DNA from: Geothermovivens sp964644845
GTDB lineage: Bacteria; Zhuqueibacterota; Zhuqueibacteria; Oleimicrobiales; Geothermoviventaceae
Direction of reading: 5' to 3'
Assembly (NCBI GenBank): GCA_964644845.1
Contig: CAZXXS010000061.1
Coordinates: 1-28,650, forward strand
DNA length: 28,650 nucleotides
The position numbers were made by a program, and so were the translations under genes. Shown here in pieces: positions 24,349 to 28,650 of this stretch (the stretch's first letter is position 1; the number at the start of each line of letters is the position of its first letter). The notes beneath the pieces were generated by a model. That model made no database searches. It was not told where the DNA came from and saw nothing but the letters and a program-made list of their open reading frames with translations.

Positions 24349-25371
24349 ATGCAGGTCCTGGTAACAGGCGCTAACGGTTTTGTGGGCAGTTTTCTGGTCG
24401 AGGAGCTGCTTCACCAGGGGCACTCTGTTCGTTGTCTCATACGAAAGACGAGCAATCTGAGGTGGATTCGGCATTTACCCGTTGAGCTGGTCTACGGCGA
24501 AGTCACGCGGCCGGAAACTCTTGCGCCCGCTGTGGAAGGCGTCCAGCAAGTGTACCATGTGGCTGGCGTCACAAAGGCTCGGCGTCGCGAGGACTATTTT
24601 CGCGTGAACGCCGGGGGCACGGAGAACCTCCTGCGCGCCTGTGTAGAACACAACGGGGACCTGCTGCGTTTTGTTCTGGTTAGCAGCCAGGCGGCTTCCG
24701 GACCAAGTTCGGGTCCGAAGCCGCGCGCAGAGAGCGATCCGCCGCGTCCCCTGACGAGTTACGGGCAGAGTAAGCTCGAGGCGGAGCACATTGTGGCGAA
24801 GTTTCAAGATCAGGTGCCTGTCTCCATCGTTAGACCGCCTGCGGTGTACGGGCCCCGTGACCGTGACGTGCTCATCCTCTTTCGTTACGTGGCACACGGT
24901 GTGAACCCGCAGCTGGGGCGCGGCGAACGTTTGGTCAGCGTTGTTCACGTGCGCGACCTGGTGCACGGAATGCTGGCGGTGGCGAGCAGCGAGGCTGCCG
25001 TTGGGCAGACTTACTTTGTTGCGCATCCGGTTCCGGTGGAGTGGTCCGCTTTTGGCGAAACCATGGCAAGGGCGATGGGGCGTAGAGTCCGCAGACTGGT
25101 GCTGCCATCGTGGATCCTGTGGCCTGCGGCGCTGGTGTCGGAGGTTGCCGCGCGGTTTGCTCGACGGCCTGCCACGCTGAACCTGGAAAAGATCCGTGAG
25201 ATTCGCGAACGTTACTGGGTGTGTTCTGTAGAGAAGCTCCGCCGGGAGATCGGTTTCACCGCTTCGGTGGATCTGGAAACGGGGGTTCGCGAAACAGTGC
25301 AGTGGTACTGGGAGCACGGATGGCTGCCGAAACCGAAGAGCCGCAGACAGAAAGTCGCAGAATCGCCCTGA
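24349..25371 (+). CDS. NAD(P)-dependent sugar epimerase/dehydratase-like (extended SDR)
   Basis: 340 aa. The Rossmann motif TGANGFVG (residues 6-13), the VAGVTK strand end, catalytic Ser in VLVSSQAAS (112-113) and the Y138-x3-K142 pair in SYGQSK place it in the extended short-chain dehydrogenase/reductase family. The C-terminal part (VVHVRDLVHGMLAV, then YFVAHPVPVEWSAFGETMARAMGRR) resembles the dihydroflavonol reductase/steroid dehydrogenase-like branch of NAD-dependent epimerases. The exact substrate cannot be read; sugar nucleotide, sterol or flavonoid-like substrates are all known. GGAGGG lies 6-8 nt before the ATG at 24349. It is the first gene of a plus-strand run continuing to CutA, and its 3' end overlaps the Mut7-C gene by 52 nt. 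Confidence 0.9.
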   Translation: MQVLVTGANGFVGSFLVEELLHQGHSVRCLIRKTSNLRWIRHLPVELVYGEVTRPETLAPAVEGVQQVYHVAGVTKARRREDYFRVNAGGTENLLRACVEHNGDLLRFVLVSSQAASGPSSGPKPRAESDPPRPLTSYGQSKLEAEHIVAKFQDQVPVSIVRPPAVYGPRDRDVLILFRYVAHGVNPQLGRGERLVSVVHVRDLVHGMLAVASSEAAVGQTYFVAHPVPVEWSAFGETMARAMGRRVRRLVLPSWILWPAALVSEVAARFARRPATLNLEKIREIRERYWVCSVEKLRREIGFTASVDLETGVRETVQWYWEHGWLPKPKSRRQKVAESP

Positions 25372-25838
25372 GTCCGCGTTTTGTGGCTGACGTGATGCTT
25401 GGGCGGCTGGCGCGCTGGTTGCGCCTGCTCGGGTACGACGTGGTGTACGAGCACCTGGCCGATGACCTACTCATCGAGCTTCTGAAGCGTGAAGATCGCA
25501 TCCTCTTGAGTCGCGACCGGGCGCTGGTGGAGGCCGTCGGCGAGGAGCAGGCCTACTTCGTGCGCAACCAGCGCGTAAACCGGCAGGTGGCCGAGGTGGT
25601 GCGTCGTTTCGATTTGAACACGGAAGACTTCCTTTTCACACGCTGCACGCTTTGCAACACGCTTGTGGTGCCTACCGCTCTCGAGGACGTGAGGGAGGAG
25701 GTGCCGCCTTACGTGGCTGCAACGCAGCGGGAATTCTGGCGTTGCCCCGGTTGTGGGCAAATTTACTGGAAAGGGAGTCATTTGGACAGAGCAAGGGAGT
25801 GGCTCGCTCGGGCCCTAACTTCGGCGGGACGTTCGTGA
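25320..25838 (+). CDS. Mut7-C family protein: PIN-like domain with zinc ribbon
   Basis: 172 aa. The Mut7-C domain has a PIN-like RNase fold: conserved RFVADVMLGRLARWLRLLGYDV (20-41, acidic D24) and ILLSRDRAL (61-69, R65 and D66), followed by a zinc ribbon with C109-x2-C112 (RCTLCN) and C142-x2-C145 (RCPGCGQIYWKGSH). This matches the usual stand-alone bacterial Mut7-C protein (about 150-170 aa), proposed to be an RNase or RNA-binding protein; activity is mostly unproven. The ATG at 25320 has GGAGCA upstream and overlaps the epimerase gene by 52 nt; residues 1-17 are not conserved, so a later start is possible. Confidence 0.88.
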   Translation: MAAETEEPQTESRRIALSPRFVADVMLGRLARWLRLLGYDVVYEHLADDLLIELLKREDRILLSRDRALVEAVGEEQAYFVRNQRVNRQVAEVVRRFDLNTEDFLFTRCTLCNTLVVPTALEDVREEVPPYVAATQREFWRCPGCGQIYWKGSHLDRAREWLARALTSAGRS

Positions 25839-25869
25839 AATGATCGGCGCAAAGGTGAGGGCGCTACCG

Positions 25870-26784
25870 ATGAATCCTTTGAATCGCGTCTTTCTACTGT
25901 GGGTAGTTGGATGTTCATTCGTCTGTGTGTTTTCGCTGGGAGGCTATGCCGGCGCTCAACCTGCGAACCCGCTGATTAGCTACCTGGAAGACATTAAAAA
26001 GGCTGTGGTTTTCTTTGGAACCGAGGACCAACACGGACGTCCTGAATTTCACGCCACAGGCGTTCTCGTGAGCGTGGACGACATTCTCCACGTCGTTACG
26101 GCGAGGCATGTTGTGACAGGCTCGGGTGTTCCCCCAGGCCGTTCCCAGGATCTTATCATCTTCTTTAACAGGAAGAACGGGACTTTAGGTCGTAGGTCGG
26201 TGGGAAGCATTCAGCGACTTCTCGGTGGGCGGCGGATTTTTAATCCAGATCCGGGTGTCGATCTGGCGATGATACCTTTCGCGAAAGATCCCTCGAACGA
26301 CGACGTAAAAAGTTTGGCTGAAAGTCTTTTCTTATCAGCTGACAGACTGTACGAAACCGCGGGTATTTTCTTTATGTCTTATCAACCTGGGTCTCTTGAG
26401 ATAGCCAGGGTGTCACCCGTGTTTAGAGGAGGTATGATCGCGAAACTCAACGGGGACGGAACCTTTTTCATCGACGCTACAGCTTTCCCGGGCAACAGCG
26501 GCGGTCCCGTTTTCATACGGCCTGAGCCAGTGAGCTTTGGAACGGGTGGGGTCCGACTTGGGGGCTCGGAATTGAATGGAAGGTTCATTGGTGTAGTCGG
26601 CCAATACATTCCGTACCAGGAGTTGGCTGTAAGTGCACAGACAGGGCGTCCGAGAGTCCTCTTTGAAGAGAACACGGGGCTCTCACGTGTATGGGCTGTC
26701 GACTACATCAGAGAGATCATCAAATCAGAAAGCTTCCAAAGGCAAATCCAGGCGATAAAGCGAAAATTCCCAAGAGGAAAATAG
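25870..26784 (+). CDS. Secreted trypsin-like serine protease (S1/DegP-like fold), low-GC gene
   Basis: 304 aa. A signal peptide (MNPLNRVFLLWVVGCSFVCVFSLGGYAGAQ) precedes a chymotrypsin-fold domain. The triad can be read as H80 (VVTARHVV), D131 (PGVDLAMIP) and S210 (FPGNSGGPVF), numbered from this start. No PDZ domain follows, unlike DegP/HtrA. The start at 25870 has GAGG 9 nt upstream; an alternative ATG at 25840 is 1 nt after the preceding stop and would add 10 residues. Sampled lines in the gene are 43-48% G+C against about 65% in the membrane-protein gene nearby, and codon use is visibly more AT-rich, which suggests recent acquisition. It sits between Mut7-C and the 81-aa gene on the same strand. 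The physiological substrate is unknown. Confidence 0.88.
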   Translation: MNPLNRVFLLWVVGCSFVCVFSLGGYAGAQPANPLISYLEDIKKAVVFFGTEDQHGRPEFHATGVLVSVDDILHVVTARHVVTGSGVPPGRSQDLIIFFNRKNGTLGRRSVGSIQRLLGGRRIFNPDPGVDLAMIPFAKDPSNDDVKSLAESLFLSADRLYETAGIFFMSYQPGSLEIARVSPVFRGGMIAKLNGDGTFFIDATAFPGNSGGPVFIRPEPVSFGTGGVRLGGSELNGRFIGVVGQYIPYQELAVSAQTGRPRVLFEENTGLSRVWAVDYIREIIKSESFQRQIQAIKRKFPRGK

Positions 26785-26797
26785 CAGCGGTTTTCTT

Positions 26798-26808
26798 AGG
26801 AGGTGATC
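26798..26808 (+). promoter_or_regulatory. Extended Shine-Dalgarno sequence
   Basis: AGGAGGTGATC is fully complementary to the conserved 3' end of bacterial 16S rRNA (GATCACCTCCT). It is placed just ahead of the ATG at 26812 and decides between that start and an in-frame GTG at 26803, which lies within the site. A match this long is unusual. Confidence 0.85.
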
Positions 26809-26811
26809 ACA

Positions 26812-27057
26812 ATGGAACCGACGCCTGAAGAAATCCGCGAGGAATTGCGCCAGCGGCGCTGGCTACGTTTCCTTGTGGATCTCACACTGACCATCATTCG
26901 TGAGCAAGAGAATTTGACAGTGGCCGAAGCGCTCCAGATGGTGAGTCAACTTCGGCGCACCGCGTTGACCATGTTCCCGGGATCGGAACTGGCCTTCGAC
27001 TTGATCTACCGTCCCCGTTTCGAACGGGCCATCCAACACCGATTCGAAACCAACTGA
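26812..27057 (+). CDS. Small conserved hypothetical protein
   Basis: 81 aa, starting MEPTPEEIREELRQRRWLRFLVDLTLTIIREQENLTVAEALQMVSQLRRTALTMFPGSELAFDLIYRPRFERAIQHRF. Likely all helical, with a charged N-terminal helix, a hydrophobic helix FLVDLTLTIIREQ and a C-terminal 'F-D-L-I-Y-R-P-R-F-E-R' motif that I recognise from short proteins of unknown function in other bacteria. No function can be assigned. It is translated from an unusually strong ribosome binding site and is followed 8 nt later by the membrane-protein gene, so the two may be coexpressed. Confidence 0.85.
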   Translation: MEPTPEEIREELRQRRWLRFLVDLTLTIIREQENLTVAEALQMVSQLRRTALTMFPGSELAFDLIYRPRFERAIQHRFETN

Positions 27058-27065
27058 GGGGTGTC

Positions 27066-27932
27066 ATGTCCCGACGGTTCGGTTGGCACGGCTGGCTGGG
27101 GTTGAGCCTCCTCGCCATCTCAGAGATTCTGATGTTCAGGCGGGTGAACTTCTTCGCTGTGTTTTTCACACCTCTCGCCTGGACCGGCTACATCCTGTTA
27201 CTGGATGCCTGGCTGCAGAAACGGCGCGGTTTCTCGTACATCGGCACGCGGCCCGGACTTTTCGCTGCTTTCGCAGCTTACTCCGTTGCCGTTTGGCTAA
27301 TTTTCGAGGCGTACAACCTCATCATGCGCAACTGGGCTTACGTTGGTCTGCCGGAAAACCTGCTTGTGCGCCTGGTCGGCTACGCCTGGGCCTTCGCCAC
27401 AATCGGTCCGGGGATGCTTTTCACCAGCGATTTGATCGATTCGTACGGTATTTTCGACCACCTCCACGTTCGGCGGTTCACAATCAGCAACCGTACCTTG
27501 GTTGCCTGGTACGTGGTGGGGTTGGTCTTTGTGGTCGGCCCCGTGCTGTTCCCGCCGCGGATTGCCAGCTACCTGATCGCTTTCATCTGGGTGGGCTACG
27601 TTTTCGCGATTGACCCGGTACTCGGCCTGGCGGGTGGACGTTCGTTGTTTCTCCGCCTTCGCGAAGGGGATGTCCGCAAGCTGTTCTCGCTTTTTCTCGC
27701 CGGATTGATCTGTGGCTTGCTCTGGGAATTCTGGAATTACTGGGCGGCCACGAAGTGGGTCTACAACCTGCCATTTTTGGAGCATCCAAAACTTTTTGAG
27801 ATGCCCTTGGTAGGGTTCCTCGGATTCCTCCCGTTTGCTGTTGAGTACTACGCGTTCTGGCAACTTTTCTTGTTCCTCACTCGACAGAGGGACTTCGGTG
27901 AATTTGCGAGTCAGTCTGGAGAGCAGGGATGA
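27066..27932 (+). CDS. Multipass integral membrane protein of unknown function
   Basis: 288 aa with about seven or eight hydrophobic segments spread over the length (for example LGLSLLAISEILMF, NFFAVFFTPLAWTGYILLLDAWL, GLFAAFAAYSVAVWLIFEAYNLIM, LVAWYVVGLVFVVGPVLFP, IASYLIAFIWVGYVFAIDP, LFSLFLAGLICGLLWEFWNYWA, MPLVGFLGFLPFAVEYYAFWQLFLFL). The conserved-looking motif WEFWNYWAATKWVYNLPFLE...LFEMPLVGFLGFLPFAVE is rich in aromatic and acidic residues and resembles other uncharacterised bacterial membrane proteins. GAGGGG overlaps the stop of the preceding gene and precedes the ATG at 27066. Its last 4 nt overlap the cutA start (ATGA), suggesting coupled translation. Confidence 0.85.
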   Translation: MSRRFGWHGWLGLSLLAISEILMFRRVNFFAVFFTPLAWTGYILLLDAWLQKRRGFSYIGTRPGLFAAFAAYSVAVWLIFEAYNLIMRNWAYVGLPENLLVRLVGYAWAFATIGPGMLFTSDLIDSYGIFDHLHVRRFTISNRTLVAWYVVGLVFVVGPVLFPPRIASYLIAFIWVGYVFAIDPVLGLAGGRSLFLRLREGDVRKLFSLFLAGLICGLLWEFWNYWAATKWVYNLPFLEHPKLFEMPLVGFLGFLPFAVEYYAFWQLFLFLTRQRDFGEFASQSGEQG

Positions 27933-28261
27933 ACGACTTTTTGCTAGTCTTGGTAACCGTTTCTTCTGTGACCGAGGGCGAACGCATTGCCAGAAAGGTT
28001 GTGGAGGATCGGTTAGCCGCGTGCGTGAACATTGTACCGAATCTGCGCTCGTTTTTTCGCTGGGACGGTCAGATTACCGAGGAGGGCGAAGCCCTGCTGC
28101 TGTTGAAAACCACAGGCGACAGGTTGGACGCCCTTGCCCAGCGCGTGAAACGGCTCCATTCCTACGAACTTCCGGAGGTTGTTGCTCTTCCCATCGTGGG
28201 GGGGCTGCAGGCGTATCTGGACTGGGTACGCACTGAAACGCACGCCGGCGACGGAGCGTAG
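27929..28261 (+). CDS. cutA: CutA divalent-ion tolerance protein
   Basis: 110 aa, a normal CutA1 length; the family forms very stable trimers with a PII-like fold and has been linked to copper and other divalent-cation tolerance, though its real role is unclear. Recognisable parts are LVLVTVSSVTEGERIARKVVEDRLAACVNIVPNLRSFFRWDGQITEEGEALLLLKT and HSYELPEVVALPIVGGLQAYLDWV. The ATG at 27929 overlaps the stop of the membrane-protein gene by 4 nt. It is the last gene of the plus-strand run beginning at 24349. Confidence 0.96.
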   Translation: MNDFLLVLVTVSSVTEGERIARKVVEDRLAACVNIVPNLRSFFRWDGQITEEGEALLLLKTTGDRLDALAQRVKRLHSYELPEVVALPIVGGLQAYLDWVRTETHAGDGA

Positions 28262-28263
28262 CA

Positions 28264-28287
28264 GATCCACTGCGGCCGCAGTGGGTC
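28264..28287 (+). terminator. Strong inverted repeat just after cutA, possible terminator
   Basis: Arms GATCCACTGC (28264-28273) and GCAGTGGGTC (28278-28287) flank GGCC, giving a 10-bp stem with one G-U pair, 2 nt after the cutA stop. No T-tract follows, so Rho-independent termination is doubtful; an mRNA 3'-protecting hairpin is an alternative. The 209-bp gap to the next gene otherwise shows nothing clear. Confidence 0.4.
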
Positions 28288-28470
28288 CGTAGCGAGTCTG
28301 GCGTGATCCCAGATGCGTAGACTCAGCTGCGTCCCGTCTGCGGCTTTTTGCCCCGTTATCTGTTTTGAAAAAGGCGCTGACGAAAGGTAGCTGCAGGTCA
28401 TTTTCTGCGGCGCGGAACATCCGTGCACTGGTGCAGGTTTGAAGACTGGCGCGAAGGTAGAGAAGAGAGC

Positions 28471-28650
28471 ATGCCGGGTCGAACAATCGCCTTGACAGTA
28501 CTTGGATCCGGGTCTTGCGTCCCCCGGGTTCGCCGTGCTTCGGCTTCGTACCTCCTACGGCACGGCGAAACGAGTGTCCTGATCGATGCAGGCTCGGGTG
28601 CGTTGCGACGCCTGGTGGAGTCCGGTTTCCCGTGGGAGACGCTCGATGGT
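28471..28650 (+). CDS. Metallo-beta-lactamase-fold protein (RNase Z-like), 3' truncated by window
   Basis: Only the first 60 residues are present: MPGRTIALTVLGSGSCVPRVRRASASYLLRHGETSVLIDAGSGALRRLVE... The LTVLGSGSCVP opening, the SASYLL strand and VLIDAGSGALRRL are typical of the first beta-sandwich strands of the RNase Z/ElaC-like branch of the metallo-beta-lactamase superfamily. The HxHxDH metal motif would lie beyond the window. The region AGAAGAGAG before the ATG is a modest ribosome binding site. Confidence 0.82.
   Translation, partial: MPGRTIALTVLGSGSCVPRVRRASASYLLRHGETSVLIDAGSGALRRLVESGFPWETLDG

Noticed and set aside
24058..24474. 138-codon minus-strand open frame upstream of the epimerase gene
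   Set aside because: It runs into the epimerase gene in antisense, has no ribosome binding site and has random-looking composition.
1..28650. CRISPR array, insertion sequence, tRNA, rRNA or defence system
   Set aside because: I looked for regularly spaced direct repeats, transposase or recombinase motifs, cloverleaf-like sequences and nuclease/helicase defence genes and found none that I could support.

Overview
The window is a GC-rich, gene-dense bacterial chromosome segment; hand-sampled lines in typical genes run near 60-65% G+C. It begins inside a gene whose C-terminus looks like a type IX secretion (T9SS) sorting domain. It also carries DUF5107/TPR, tricorn-type peptidase, GH38 and oligogalacturonate-lyase-like genes. 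This mix suggests a heterotrophic, biopolymer-degrading member of the FCB superphylum, for example a KSB1/Calditrichota-like lineage. The taxonomic placement is inference; no rRNA or tRNA gene was seen to anchor it.

Layout. 1-139: end of a secreted protein. 390-5347 (minus strand): flavin reductase-like protein, secreted MsrB-MsrA methionine sulfoxide reductase fusion, and a large secreted DUF5107 + TPR protein. 6315-11530 (minus): POT-family peptide transporter and a secreted tricorn-like S41 peptidase, a plausible peptide-scavenging pair. 12330-19779 (plus): LacI-family regulator, secreted GH38 alpha-mannosidase, oligogalacturonate-lyase-like propeller protein, and a YgjP-type metalloprotease translationally coupled to it; this looks like a carbohydrate-utilisation locus. 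19866-22666 (minus): a tight five-gene operon of mannose-1-phosphate guanylyltransferase, a 90-aa protein, a lone PTS IIA, a C4 zinc-ribbon protein and a NodB-type deacetylase, which points to surface polysaccharide synthesis under PTS-type control. 23518-23850 (minus): stand-alone thioredoxin with its own promoter and terminator. 24349-28261 (plus): a six-gene run of NAD-dependent epimerase, Mut7-C protein, secreted trypsin-like protease of unusually low GC, 81-aa conserved protein, multipass membrane protein and CutA. 28471-end: start of a metallo-beta-lactamase-fold protein.

Non-coding content. Several intergenic gaps of 450-970 bp are long for so compact a genome. Three of them (copies near 5431, 11729 and 22995) contain diverged copies of one interspersed repeat, all in the same orientation; a fourth, inverted copy may lie near 13400-13560. 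Four transcription units share a putative -35 box TTGCTT with plausible -10 boxes. Other notable structures are a C10 homopolymer next to a hairpin after the tricorn gene, perfect palindromes at 5469 and 17632, and an 11-nt full match to the anti-Shine-Dalgarno ahead of the 81-aa gene.

I found no CRISPR array, insertion sequence, tRNA or rRNA. No complete, clearly new defence or mobile system is evident. The best candidates for undescribed biology are the repeat family, the manC/PTS IIA/zinc-ribbon/deacetylase operon and the uncharacterised small and membrane proteins.
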